64,000 nucleotides of DNA from Porphyromonas endodontalis ATCC 35406 (GTDB taxonomy: Bacteria > Bacteroidota > Bacteroidia > Bacteroidales > Porphyromonadaceae). The notes under the pieces are model-generated. The model worked only from the letters and a program-made list of their open reading frames with translations, did no database searches and was not told the DNA's origin. The position numbers and the translations under genes are program-made. Positions 8,001 to 17,213 of the stretch are shown here, in pieces. Positions within the stretch are counted from its first letter, which is position 1; every line of letters begins with the position of its first letter. The stretch spans positions 56,777-120,776 of the forward strand of contig NZ_ACNN01000014.1 of assembly GCF_000174815.1 (NCBI RefSeq). The letters are read 5' to 3'.

Positions 8001-9191
8001 ATGGAAAGTCTTTTTAGGACACACGATCATTTGTTGCGCGCGCGAGAGAATACGGTGCGGCGCACGCTGATGGATGAAATCGACCCCAAAGAACGCTTGG
8101 TAGGGATTGTGGGCGCTCGGGGAGTGGGTAAGACCACTTTCTTATTAGATTGGGCTAATGAAAAGTATGGGCCTCTTAATCGTAAGGCACTATACATCAA
8201 TCTAAACCAATTCCTATTTACGACAAAAACTCTTGTGGAGTTTGCCGGGGAGTTTGTGGCGGGTGGAGGCGAGACGCTTCTGCTCGACCAAATCTTTAAG
8301 TATCCCTCTTGGCGAGAAGAATTGTTGGAGTGCTACGAAAAGTATCCCTCTCTCAAGATCATCTACTCGGGCTCTCCACTAATTGTGGGCACAGGCACGA
8401 ATGGATGGGAGCCGGTTGGCAAAACGTACGAATTGCTTGGCTTCTCTTTGCGAGAGTTTATCTATTCTCAGACGGGGGTAGAGCTCCCTCTGGTGCAGTG
8501 GGACGATATTCTCCATCGTCATATCGACCTCGCTCGGGAGATTCTGACAAAGCTCAATCCGGTACATTGGCTCAACGAGTACTTTCAGCATGGTTATTAC
8601 CCCTATTTCATGGAGCAGCACAGCTATTCTGAAGATATTCTTAAAAATATCAACATGACACTGGAGGTCGATGTTATGTACATTCGCAACATCGATCAGC
8701 GTCTCCTCCCTAAACTCCGTAAGCTTATCTATCTCATGGCCATGGAGGGGCCCTCTTTGCTCAATGTGTCTCGCCTTGCCAAAGGGATTGATACCTCTAG
8801 GGCAACGGTGACCAATTACGTGAATTTCTTACGCGATGCTCACCTCGTCAATTTGATACACAAGAATGGATCAGCGGAGGTCAAGGCTCCTGCTGTTTTC
8901 TATTTGCAGAATACCAACCTTCTCTATGCCCTATTGCCCCATACTCCTGTGGGGGCTCACGTGGACAACGATGTGTGCCGCACATTCTTCCTCAACCAGA
9001 TAAGCCAAGGTAGAAACATCGAAGCATCGATACGAGCCAATGTCAATTTCATTATAGATGGTACGCAGGAGTTCCGTGTAGATCGCGAGATAACCGCTCG
9101 CTATCATCCTAAGCGTTTCTATGCCGTACATGGCATTAACGTAGGGAGCCGCAACGTGATCCCCTTGTGGCTTTTCGGTTTCCTCTACTAA
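8001..9191 (+). CDS. P-loop ATPase, AAA_14 type
   Basis: The 396-residue protein carries a Walker A motif GARGVGKTT at residues 38-46 and a hydrophobic strand ending in LLLDQI that fits Walker B, followed by a sensor-like strand KIIYSGSPL. Around residues 250-290 a winged-helix segment (LNVSRLAKGIDTSRATVTNYVNFL) resembles the DNA- or partner-binding part of AAA_14/DUF4143 proteins. The C-terminal quarter looks like a degenerate nuclease-type fold. Proteins of this family are common orphan ATPases in gut and oral Bacteroidetes and archaea, with no established substrate. The open frame extends 33 codons upstream, but the consensus promoter at 7946-7975 rules that part out. Confidence 0.82.
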   Translation: MESLFRTHDHLLRARENTVRRTLMDEIDPKERLVGIVGARGVGKTTFLLDWANEKYGPLNRKALYINLNQFLFTTKTLVEFAGEFVAGGGETLLLDQIFKYPSWREELLECYEKYPSLKIIYSGSPLIVGTGTNGWEPVGKTYELLGFSLREFIYSQTGVELPLVQWDDILHRHIDLAREILTKLNPVHWLNEYFQHGYYPYFMEQHSYSEDILKNINMTLEVDVMYIRNIDQRLLPKLRKLIYLMAMEGPSLLNVSRLAKGIDTSRATVTNYVNFLRDAHLVNLIHKNGSAEVKAPAVFYLQNTNLLYALLPHTPVGAHVDNDVCRTFFLNQISQGRNIEASIRANVNFIIDGTQEFRVDREITARYHPKRFYAVHGINVGSRNVIPLWLFGFLY

Positions 9192-9207
9192 GTCTTTTAG
9201 AAGACTT
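9190..9207. repeat. 18-bp palindrome before PFOR
   Basis: AAGTCTT, a 4-base centre TTAG and AAGACTT form a perfect 7+7 palindrome overlapping the ATPase stop codon, 60 bases before the PFOR start. It has no T-run. It could be an operator or a weak hairpin. Confidence 0.35.
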
Positions 9208-9266
9208 CCCTCAGACAAAAAACAAAACGAAAGAGAGAAATATCTATTATCAAACTTATACAAGCT

Positions 9267-12200
9267 ATGGCAAAACAAAAGAAAATGATGACGTGCGACG
9301 GTAACCAAGCCGCAGCACACATCGCCTATATGTTTAGCGAAGTAGCCGCTATTTACCCCATCACTCCATCGTCTACGATGGCTGAGTTTGTAGATGAATG
9401 GGCTGCTCAGAAGCGTAAAAACATATTCGGAGAAATTGTAAACGTAGAAGAAATGCAGAGCGAGGGTGGTGCCGTTGCAGCTATGCACGGGGCACTGCAA
9501 GCCGGTGCTTTGGCTACTACCTTTACGGCATCTCAGGGGCTTTTGCTCATGCTCCCCAATATGTACAAGATTGCCGGGGAGTTGCTCCCGGGCGTTTTCC
9601 ACGTATCGGCTCGTGCTATCGCAGCTCAAGCTCTTTCTATCTTTGGGGACCAACAAGACGTGATGAGTGCACGTATGACGGGTTTTGCTCAGCTCTGTAC
9701 AGGTTCTGTTCAGGAGGTGATGGACCTTGCGGCCGTAGCTCATCTTACGGCCATTAAGAGCCGAGTTCCCTTTATCCACTTCTTCGACGGCTTCCGTACT
9801 TCGCACGAAATTCAGAAGATCGAAAGCCTCGACAACGAAGATATTGCACCTCTTGTAGATCGTGATGCTCTGCTCGCCTTCCGCAATCGTGCTCTTACTC
9901 CCAATAAACCTGTAACTCGTGGTACGGCTCAGAATGGGGATATTTACTTCCAAAATAGAGAGGCTGCCAATCCGTTCTACCTCGCTGTGCCCGATATGGT
10001 ACAAGAGTATATGGATAAGATGGCAGAGGTTACGGGTCGTAGCTACCACCTCTTCGATTACTATGGAGCCCCCGATGCAGACCGCGTAATTATCGCCATG
10101 GGTTCGGCAACGGAAGCTATCCGCGAAACCATCGATTACCTCCAAGCTAAGGGCGAGAAGGTAGGGCTTCTTGCTGTTCACCTCTATCGTCCGTTTAGCA
10201 TTAAGCACTTCTTGAAGGCGTTGCCCACCTCGGTAAAACGTATTGCCGTACTCGATCGTACCAAAGAACCCGGTGCATTGGGCGATCCCCTCTACATGGA
10301 TGTGTGCAATGTATTCTATGGTAAAGAAAACGCCCCTCTCATAGTAGGCGGTCGTTACGGGCTATCTTCTAAGGATACAACTCCTGCTCAGATTGCCTCG
10401 GTTTTCGAGAATTTGAGCCTTCCCACTCCCAAGAACCATTTTACCATCGGGATTGTGGATGACGTTACCTTCTCTTCACTTCCTCAACACGAAGACCTTA
10501 TCTTTGCGGATGGAACATTCGAAGCAAAGTTCTTCGGTCTTGGTGCAGATGGTACCGTAGGTGCCAATAAAAACTCGGTGAAGATCATCGGGGATAATAC
10601 CAATAAATACTGCCAGGCTTACTTCGCTTACGACTCGAAAAAGTCGGGCGGTTTCACAGCTTCGCACCTCCGCTTCGGCGATAAGCCCATTCGTTCTACC
10701 TATTTGGTGGTAACTCCGGACTTCGTAGCTTGTCACGTGCCGGCCTACCTCCATATGTACGATGTGCTCAAGGGACTCAAGAAGAACGGTACATTCCTTC
10801 TCAACTCTATCTGGGCCCCCGAAGATATTGAGCAACATCTCCCCAACAAGGTAAAGCGTTATCTAGCGAAAAACAATATCCGCTTCTATACGATCAACGC
10901 AACGGCTATTGCTCAGGAGATTGGATTGGGCAATCGTACCAACACAATCTTGCAATCGGCTTTCTTTAAGATTGCCAACGTAATCCCCTACGATCTCGCT
11001 GTAGAGCAGATGAAGAAATTCATTGTTAAGAGCTACGCTAAGAAGGGCGACGACGTGGTAAACAAGAACTATGCAGCCGTAGACCGTGGTAGCGAGATTA
11101 TCGAAATACCTGTGAAGGCTGAGTGGGCAAATCTCGAAGATGATGCCCCCGTTCGCCACACAGACGATACGGACTTTATCCACGATGTGGTACGCAAAGT
11201 CAATGCACAAGCCGGAGACGATCTACCCGTAAGTGCCTTTGTCGGTCGTGAAGATGGTACATGGGATAATGGTACGGCAGCCAGCGAAAAGCGTGGTGTG
11301 GCCACCTTTGTTCCCGTTTGGAAGATGGAAAACTGTATCCAATGTAACCAGTGTGCCTTTGTGTGTCCTCACGCAACGATCCGTCCTTTCCTCCTCGATG
11401 CTGCCGAAAAGAATACAACCGGCGTTGCAACGCTCGAGGCAATGGGTAAGGGGCTCAAGGAAGCCGGCTTAGGATTCCGCATACAAGTGGATGTACTCGA
11501 CTGCTTGGGCTGTGGCAATTGTGTCAACGTTTGTCCGGGGAATAAGAATGGTAAGGCTCTAGAGATGGTGCCTCTTACCACCCAATACGACGAGCAGGAC
11601 AACTGGGATAAGATGGTTAAGCAGGTGACCAATAAGTCTAAATTGGTAGATGTTTTGGCCAATGTGAAGAATAGTCAGTTCGCTCAACCTCTCTTCGAGT
11701 TCTCCGGAGCTTGTTCGGGGTGTGGTGAAACTCCCTATGTTAAGCTCATCTCACAACTCTTCGGTACGCGTCAGATGGTAGCCAATGCTACGGGTTGCTC
11801 GTCTATCTATTCGGCTTCGGCTCCATCTACTCCTTATACTACGGATGCTTGTGGTCACGGTCCTGCATGGGCTAACTCTCTCTTCGAAGACAATGCCGAG
11901 TTTGGCTTGGGTATGCGCATTGCTGCCAATACGATGAGAGAGCGTCTGTCGCACGTGGTAGAAAAGGCGTTGGCAGACGGAGCGGTTGCAGGTGAACTAA
12001 AGGCTCTTCTCGAAGAGTGGACTGCTAACTTCGAAAACTCTGCAGAAACACGTCGTCTCAGCGATGCTATCCTACCTTTGCTAGAGGCTGATAAGACGCC
12101 AGCTTTGGCCGAAATGCGTGAACTTAAGGACTACTTCCTCAAGCATTCACAATGGATCATCGGAGGGGACGGTTGGGCATACGACATCGGCTTCGGTGGC

Positions 12201-12812
12201 CTCGACCATGTACTCGCTTCCGGCAAGAACGTGAATGTACTCGTACTCGATACAGAGGTGTATTCCAATACCGGAGGACAAAGCTCAAAGAGTACGCCAT
12301 TGGGTGCTATTGCCAAGTTTGCCGCCGGAGGTAAGCGAGTTCGTAAAAAAGACCTTGGGCTTATTGCCACTACATACGGCTACGTATATGTAGCTCAGAT
12401 CGCTATGGGTGCTAACCAAGCTCAGACGCTTAAGGTAATCCGTGAGGCTGAAGCTTACGATGGACCTTCTCTCATTATTGCTTACGCTCCCTGTATCTCA
12501 CACGGACTCAAGGGCGGTATGGGTAATGCTCAAAGCGAGGAAAAACGCGCTGTAGAGTGCGGTTACTGGCACCTCTGGCACTACGATCCTACGTTGGCCG
12601 AAGAGGGCAAGAACCCCTTCTCATTCGATAGTAAGGAACCGGATTGGAGTAAGTTTAAGGACTTCCTCAAGAGCGAAGTGCGTTACTCTTCTCTCTATAA
12701 GCAGTTCCCCGACGAAGCAGAAGAGCTTGCCGAGGCATCTCTCGAAGCTGCTAAGTATCGCTACAATAGCTATCAACGTCTCGTTAAGACAGATTGGAGT
12801 GTAGAGGAGTAA
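9267..12812 (+). CDS. nifJ: Pyruvate:ferredoxin (flavodoxin) oxidoreductase
   Basis: This is the single-chain homodimeric enzyme that decarboxylates pyruvate to acetyl-CoA and CO2 and passes electrons to ferredoxin or flavodoxin, central to anaerobic energy metabolism. The 1181 residues show the full order: N-terminal domain (CDGNQAAAHIAYMFSEVAAIYPITPSS), CoA-binding middle part, an 8Fe ferredoxin domain with C690-x2-C-x2-C-x3-C700 and C746-x2-C-x2-C-x3-C756, a third cluster starting at C816/C819 (ACSGCGE), and the thiamine diphosphate site GGDGWAYDIGFGG with TEVYSNTGGQ near 967-1015. Length and order are those of a complete, active enzyme. No partner ferredoxin lies beside it. It ends in a strong terminator. 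Confidence 0.97.
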   Translation: MAKQKKMMTCDGNQAAAHIAYMFSEVAAIYPITPSSTMAEFVDEWAAQKRKNIFGEIVNVEEMQSEGGAVAAMHGALQAGALATTFTASQGLLLMLPNMYKIAGELLPGVFHVSARAIAAQALSIFGDQQDVMSARMTGFAQLCTGSVQEVMDLAAVAHLTAIKSRVPFIHFFDGFRTSHEIQKIESLDNEDIAPLVDRDALLAFRNRALTPNKPVTRGTAQNGDIYFQNREAANPFYLAVPDMVQEYMDKMAEVTGRSYHLFDYYGAPDADRVIIAMGSATEAIRETIDYLQAKGEKVGLLAVHLYRPFSIKHFLKALPTSVKRIAVLDRTKEPGALGDPLYMDVCNVFYGKENAPLIVGGRYGLSSKDTTPAQIASVFENLSLPTPKNHFTIGIVDDVTFSSLPQHEDLIFADGTFEAKFFGLGADGTVGANKNSVKIIGDNTNKYCQAYFAYDSKKSGGFTASHLRFGDKPIRSTYLVVTPDFVACHVPAYLHMYDVLKGLKKNGTFLLNSIWAPEDIEQHLPNKVKRYLAKNNIRFYTINATAIAQEIGLGNRTNTILQSAFFKIANVIPYDLAVEQMKKFIVKSYAKKGDDVVNKNYAAVDRGSEIIEIPVKAEWANLEDDAPVRHTDDTDFIHDVVRKVNAQAGDDLPVSAFVGREDGTWDNGTAASEKRGVATFVPVWKMENCIQCNQCAFVCPHATIRPFLLDAAEKNTTGVATLEAMGKGLKEAGLGFRIQVDVLDCLGCGNCVNVCPGNKNGKALEMVPLTTQYDEQDNWDKMVKQVTNKSKLVDVLANVKNSQFAQPLFEFSGACSGCGETPYVKLISQLFGTRQMVANATGCSSIYSASAPSTPYTTDACGHGPAWANSLFEDNAEFGLGMRIAANTMRERLSHVVEKALADGAVAGELKALLEEWTANFENSAETRRLSDAILPLLEADKTPALAEMRELKDYFLKHSQWIIGGDGWAYDIGFGGLDHVLASGKNVNVLVLDTEVYSNTGGQSSKSTPLGAIAKFAAGGKRVRKKDLGLIATTYGYVYVAQIAMGANQAQTLKVIREAEAYDGPSLIIAYAPCISHGLKGGMGNAQSEEKRAVECGYWHLWHYDPTLAEEGKNPFSFDSKEPDWSKFKDFLKSEVRYSSLYKQFPDEAEELAEASLEAAKYRYNSYQRLVKTDWSVEE

Positions 12813-12895
12813 CCCTCCTCTCACTACCTTTTGCTTCTCGTCTCTTTGCCCTTAATGTGGAAAAGCACGGGGCAAGAGACGACCTGTAGAATAGT

Positions 12896-12957
12896 AAGAG
12901 AGGCCGTGCCACAGCACCCGGTTTTGGGGAGCATGACGCAGCCTCTCTCGTTTTCCT
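12896..12957 (+). terminator. Terminator of PFOR
   Basis: AGAGAGGC at 12897-12904 pairs with GCCTCTCT at 12941-12948 around a long, partly structured loop, followed by CGTTTTCCTTT. The rest of the 320-bp gap 12813-13132 shows no gene. Confidence 0.65.
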
Positions 12958-13132
12958 TTAGGATGAGTGGATTCCTTTCTAAGGAAAACATTCTGAGCGA
13001 ACTACCCAAAGATACAGAGCAAATCCGAGTTTACCCAGAGTATCTTTTGGTAGCCTCTCAGGTTCTTTTTATAAGGGCTTCTATTTCCTCGCTTAGGGAA
13101 GCCCATGTGTTTTTGCAGTGGTATTTCGGTTT

Positions 13133-14269
13133 TTATTGAATGAGTAGCTTGTGCGTTCTTCCTCCAATGGATACGATGTAAACGCCTGTTGCCAAAGACT
13201 CAATATGGAGTCGACTAGCTCCGTTGGCATCAGTTCTCCCATGAGCCATTAGCTCTCCTTCTGTAGAGTAGAGACGTACATAAGTATCGGGAGTGGCGTT
13301 GTTGATACATAGTACTTTGTTAGATGGGGTTACGTAAAGCACAGGTGCTTTCTGACCCATAGCCTCTAGAGAAGTCGGTACTCCCGGATAGGGGATCCAA
13401 TCTTCTCCATCATGTTGGTTGACCTCCCAGTTTTTCTTTTTAGCAATGGCTACATCTTCTGTGGTGCATTGGTTCTGTTCGTTCTTGTCCCAGCCTGCAT
13501 AGGCCCCAAAAAGTCCGGGGGTTGCTGCACCTGTTCTATCGGGTAATGCTTCCATCACACGCTTCATCGCATCGCCTCTTAGGTGGTTTACGGTAGCCGA
13601 GAGCGAGGTGAGCTGATCGACTTTCCCCAGTTTGAGTTCTGAGATTTGGTTGAGAGAGCAAATGATGTTTTCCAAATTGGGGCAGTCTGTTAGGTCTAAG
13701 GTCTGAAGTTGATTCTCGTAGCAAGTTAAGAGTGTCAGGAGAGGACAATTCTTCAGAGAGAGAGTTTTTATAAAGTTCATAGAGCAATCCAATGTGTTTA
13801 ACTGAGTCTGATTGGATAGGTCTAGAGCCGTGAGGGCGTTCTCTACACAGTAAAGTTCTCGAAGATTATTGGTGTTCTTGAGGGCAATTTCTGTCAGCTC
13901 GTTTTGTCTGCAATCGAGCTTAACCAAATCGGAACAATCCTCGAGAGTGATGGATGTTGCCTTTACAGCAATAAAATTGATCTCTTGCACCTTTCCCTTT
14001 ATGGTGATCGTGGGATCGGTTAATGTATAGGTAGCCCAGCCTTCTCCGTAGGGATTGGGGTTGGCTTCGGTGCCGGAAACGGTAAAATCACCAAGCGCAA
14101 TGACCCTGAGATTCATCTTGTCCCCCTTGGCCTTCTTGGTCTTAATGGTGATTACTCCCTGGGCAAAGCTCTGCATAGAGAGCCCGGAGAATCCTAAAAA
14201 TAGTGCAGTAAAAAGGAGTGAAAATATCCCTCTCTGCATCCCAAAAGTAAAACTAGTCTTCATAAGCAT
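13133..14269 (-). CDS. LRR protein with T9SS sorting domain (one module)
   Basis: The 378-residue protein has an N-terminal membrane segment ending in FAQ (signal peptide). Next comes a beta-rich capping part (about 40-100) and five or so short leucine-rich repeats of about 21 residues with the pattern L-x-x-L-x-C/L-x-x-N-x-L-x-x-L-D-L. A cap module follows: RGDAMKRVMEALPDR, then DVAIAKKKNW. The end is a T9SS CTD (TYVRLYSTEGEL, LATGVYIVSIGGRTHKL). P. gingivalis InlJ-type surface LRR proteins have the same build and act in biofilm contacts. Two ATG codons six bases apart are possible (14269 or 14263). Its promoter is the minus-strand box at 14349-14356. Confidence 0.85.
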   Translation of the reverse strand: MLMKTSFTFGMQRGIFSLLFTALFLGFSGLSMQSFAQGVITIKTKKAKGDKMNLRVIALGDFTVSGTEANPNPYGEGWATYTLTDPTITIKGKVQEINFIAVKATSITLEDCSDLVKLDCRQNELTEIALKNTNNLRELYCVENALTALDLSNQTQLNTLDCSMNFIKTLSLKNCPLLTLLTCYENQLQTLDLTDCPNLENIICSLNQISELKLGKVDQLTSLSATVNHLRGDAMKRVMEALPDRTGAATPGLFGAYAGWDKNEQNQCTTEDVAIAKKKNWEVNQHDGEDWIPYPGVPTSLEAMGQKAPVLYVTPSNKVLCINNATPDTYVRLYSTEGELMAHGRTDANGASRLHIESLATGVYIVSIGGRTHKLLIQ

Positions 14270-14348
14270 ATATTACTAAGTCAATCCTATATTCCTTTCA
14301 ATAGTCGCTTTGTGTAAGCTCTAAAGTTTCCAAATTAATATTCTGGCG

Positions 14349-14377
14349 CAAAGATATGAAACTTTTTGATTATGCAA
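14349..14377 (-). promoter_or_regulatory. Promoter of the LRR gene
   Basis: On the minus strand TTG (14375-14377), an 18-base spacer and TATCTTTG (14349-14356) form a near-consensus promoter 75 bases ahead of the LRR gene. Confidence 0.68.
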
Positions 14378-14526
14378 TGCCTTAAAGGGAGAAATAATAT
14401 TTTGTCTAAAGTGTTTCTTTTTACTCTAAGAGGCAATCTCCTTGTACACTTTGTCTTCTTTGTTTTTCTTGCTCTCTCTCTGTAAGTGATGGTGAATCAG
14501 CCTCTAAACTCCTCTTTTTATGATGC

Positions 14527-14553
14527 TTTAGAGGAGATTTTAGCGTACCTTTG
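14527..14553 (+). promoter_or_regulatory. DEAD-box helicase promoter, near-leaderless
   Basis: TACCTTTG at 14546-14553 lies six bases before the ATG at 14560, with a TTT element 16 bases upstream. Transcription would begin at or just before the start codon. Confidence 0.6.
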
Positions 14554-14559
14554 CAGGCG

Positions 14560-16323
14560 ATGACATTTGACGAACTCAAACTTAGTGCACCCCTGCTGGA
14601 TGCAGTTAGTGCCTTGGGATTTACAGAGGCGATGCCTGTTCAGGCTGCCGTAATCCCCTATCTATTAGAAGATAACATAGACCTTATAGCGTTGGCGCAG
14701 ACGGGTACGGGCAAAACAGCCGCTTACGGTTTACCCCTTTTGGAGAAGCTCCGTCCCCAACGCGATTTCCCCCAAGCATTAGTCCTTTCTCCCACGCGAG
14801 AGCTTTGTTTGCAGATTGCAAGCGATTTGGAGTCTTTTGCCAAATTTCTACCGGAGGTACATGTTTTGGCGGTCTACGGAGGTAGCTCCATAGAGACGCA
14901 GATACGCTCCCTCAAGCGTGGTGTAGACATTGTGGTAGCCACCCCCGGGCGTTTGCTCGACTTGATGCGCCGCCGTGCTATCTCTCTTGAAAGGATCCAT
15001 ACGGTAGTGCTCGATGAGGCAGATGAGATGCTCAATATGGGCTTTAGCGAAGATCTTAAAGCCATCCTTTCGGAGATCCCCGAAGAGCGTAATTTGCTCC
15101 TTTTCTCGGCTACGATGTCGCGAGAGATCGCTACCATTGCACACAGTTATCTACACGATCCCAAAGAGATAACGATTGGGCGTAAGAACGAAGCCAACAG
15201 CAATATTCGCCATATCTACTACCTTGTGCCGGCTCGGCAACGCTATCTTGCTCTCAAACGGATCGTCGATTTCTTCCCCTCTATTTACGGGATTGTCTTC
15301 TGCCGTACGCGTGTGGAGACCAAGGAAATAGCCGAGCACCTGATTGCCGATGGTTATAATGCCGATGCGCTTCACGGGGATTTGAGTCAGGAGCAGCGCG
15401 ATCGTGTAATGCAACGCTTCTGTAGTGGGCACTTGCAATTGCTTGTCGCTACCGATGTGGCAGCCCGAGGGTTGGATGTGGATAACCTAACGCACGTGAT
15501 TCACTATGGCCTCCCCGACGACGTGGAGAACTATACGCACCGCTCGGGGCGTACGGCTCGTGCCGGCAAAACCGGGCTTTCTATCGCCCTTTGTCACCTG
15601 AGGGAGAAGAGCCGCATTCGTAGCATTGAGAAACTAATTGGTGCCAAAATGGAGGTCGGCACACTGCCCTCCGGGCGCGAGATTTGTAGCAAGCATCTCT
15701 TCCACCTTGCCGATAGATTGGAGCATGTAGACTCTAGCGCTCATGCCGAAGAGATTGCCGCTATCTTGCCGGAAGTGAGTCAAAAACTCTCGTGGCTCGA
15801 CCGCGACGAACTGCTCCGCCGCCTCATGACGCTGGAGTTTGAGCGTTTCTTCGCCTACTATAGCACCGCAGAAGAGATCGAACCCGAGAGTCTGAAGCGC
15901 GAGACAAAAGAAGAGAAACGCGAGAGGCGGAATAGTGCGCCTCGTGTGGTAGAGGAGGGTATGACGCGTCTCTTTATCAACTTTGGCAAGACGGATCGCC
16001 TCTTCCCGAATAAACTTATCGAGCTGATCAATCGCTGTGTGCCGGGGCGAGTGCGCATTGGCAAGATTGACCTGATGCAAAAATTTTCTTTCTTCGAAGT
16101 GGATAGCCACGATGCCCATCGTCTGATCGAAGAGCTCTCTCAATACGAAGTGGAGGGGCGGCGCATTATTGTCGATTATGCCGACGCTGCGGATGGCTCC
16201 GACTCCAAGAGGGAAACCGCTCGTGGGAGGAAAGACTCCGCCCCTCGGGAGAAACACTTCCGCAAAGACAAAGCTCCGCGTAAGCCTTTGCCCAAACCTA
16301 AAGAAAAGAGGAAGAGACGATAG
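14560..16323 (+). CDS. DEAD-box RNA helicase with DbpA-type RNA-binding tail
   Basis: The protein has 587 residues. All helicase motifs are visible: Q motif with the aromatic at its head, motif I AQTGTGKT (residues 46-53), PTREL, ATPGRLLDL, motif II DEAD (152-155), motif III SAT, motif V VATDVAARGLDV and motif VI HRSGRTARAGKTG. Residues about 470-545 (TRLFINFGKTDRLFP through IIVDYAD) form the RRM-like domain of DbpA/DeaD, which guides such helicases to ribosomal RNA. The tail is Arg/Lys-rich. It probably remodels rRNA during ribosome assembly or at low temperature. A TTG nine bases upstream also opens the frame, but it overlaps the promoter box and is not used here. Confidence 0.93.
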   Translation: MTFDELKLSAPLLDAVSALGFTEAMPVQAAVIPYLLEDNIDLIALAQTGTGKTAAYGLPLLEKLRPQRDFPQALVLSPTRELCLQIASDLESFAKFLPEVHVLAVYGGSSIETQIRSLKRGVDIVVATPGRLLDLMRRRAISLERIHTVVLDEADEMLNMGFSEDLKAILSEIPEERNLLLFSATMSREIATIAHSYLHDPKEITIGRKNEANSNIRHIYYLVPARQRYLALKRIVDFFPSIYGIVFCRTRVETKEIAEHLIADGYNADALHGDLSQEQRDRVMQRFCSGHLQLLVATDVAARGLDVDNLTHVIHYGLPDDVENYTHRSGRTARAGKTGLSIALCHLREKSRIRSIEKLIGAKMEVGTLPSGREICSKHLFHLADRLEHVDSSAHAEEIAAILPEVSQKLSWLDRDELLRRLMTLEFERFFAYYSTAEEIEPESLKRETKEEKRERRNSAPRVVEEGMTRLFINFGKTDRLFPNKLIELINRCVPGRVRIGKIDLMQKFSFFEVDSHDAHRLIEELSQYEVEGRRIIVDYADAADGSDSKRETARGRKDSAPREKHFRKDKAPRKPLPKPKEKRKRR

Positions 16324-16395
16324 GGGGTGTTGTCCTAAGTATCCTATTTCTTGGGATATTGCTTCGCCCTTTATAGGGAGTGTCTCTAATATAAC

Positions 16396-16440
16396 AAACC
16401 CACGATAGCCGTTTGGACTATCGTGGGTTTTCTGTTTTTG
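16396..16440. terminator. Bidirectional terminator
   Basis: A 12-bp perfect stem (AACCCACGATAG with CTATCGTGGGTT) is followed by TTTTCTGTTTTTG. It closes the helicase gene and can also serve the minus-strand operon ending at 16504. Confidence 0.88.
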
Positions 16441-16503
16441 GAGAGGTTGCCTCTGGGGAACTACGTAGTGTAGTTTTGGGGAGAACAACCTTTGGAGGCT
16501 CCT

Positions 16504-17199
16504 TTACCAAACTTCGTACTCATCCGAGGAGAAGTGGATGCCGGGGAAGTCGGTCTTGCTATAAGGGGTAAAGTGGAGCAGGCACCATACGTTCGTCTTT
16601 TCGTTCTTGAAGATTAGGTCGCCATCGGTACGAGCATCACGATACTTATACCCCATTGTTTTGAGCCACGACCGAATCTGAGGACTTCGAACAAGAGCTG
16701 CATTTTGAGTTTTGAGTACGGCTTCATTGATCTTCATATCCCAATCCCTCATGTAACCTGTCATAAAGAACATCTCTTTTTTAGTAAAAAACGTCCAAAA
16801 CCCAGGTACTGAGCGAGGATCTTTCTCGTGCCCTAAACCGGCTTCGTACGCCTCCATGGCGTCAATATCGTCTGTCTTAAGGGCAGCAATCATAGGTAAG
16901 AAGTATTGAGAGACATCGAGTAAGAGAGGATCTTTCGTTTCGCCAAAAGTCGCCTCACTGAGGTCTATTTTTTCCAACTTGCCAGCGGAGGCCATGTTGT
17001 TAAGTAGGGCGATGTCAGTCTCGTTGATCTCGCCCGTTACTTTGATGGAGGTCAAGCCCTTTGCTTCCTCGAGGGAGAGCTCTTTTGGGAGAGAGCCTGT
17101 AGTTGAGAGGTGGATCTCCTTATGGAGTGCATTTTGTGCGGCTAAACTACCCATGCTTAGGATAATGGCACTGAGTAGTGTAGGATATATCTTTTTCAT
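16504..17199 (-). CDS. Secreted protein related to the N-terminus of the upstream LRR protein
   Basis: The 231-residue protein starts with a signal peptide ending around LAAQN. Residues about 35-85 (SLPKELSLEEAKGLTSIKVT with ETDIALLNNMASAGKLEKIDLSEATF) resemble the N-terminal cap of BspA-like proteins and of the 17.2-20.8 kb neighbour. The rest has many aromatic and charged residues, one cysteine, no repeats, and ends in SSDEYEVW without a recognisable T9SS CTD. It lies 14 bases after the LRR gene and should be in the same operon. It may stay periplasmic or be a truncated relative of a larger cargo. Function unknown. Confidence 0.7.
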   Translation of the reverse strand: MKKIYPTLLSAIILSMGSLAAQNALHKEIHLSTTGSLPKELSLEEAKGLTSIKVTGEINETDIALLNNMASAGKLEKIDLSEATFGETKDPLLLDVSQYFLPMIAALKTDDIDAMEAYEAGLGHEKDPRSVPGFWTFFTKKEMFFMTGYMRDWDMKINEAVLKTQNAALVRSPQIRSWLKTMGYKYRDARTDGDLIFKNEKTNVWCLLHFTPYSKTDFPGIHFSSDEYEVW

Positions 17200-17213
17200 T
17201 TGTCTTGAGCATG

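Noticed and set aside
8931..10208. 425-codon open frame on the minus strand
   Set aside because: It lies opposite the ATPase end and the PFOR N-terminal domain, both clearly real; the product has no recognisable motif and mirrors their codon bias.
15634..16488. 284-codon minus-strand frame
   Set aside because: It is antisense to the helicase C-terminal part and runs through the terminator at 16396; no family features.
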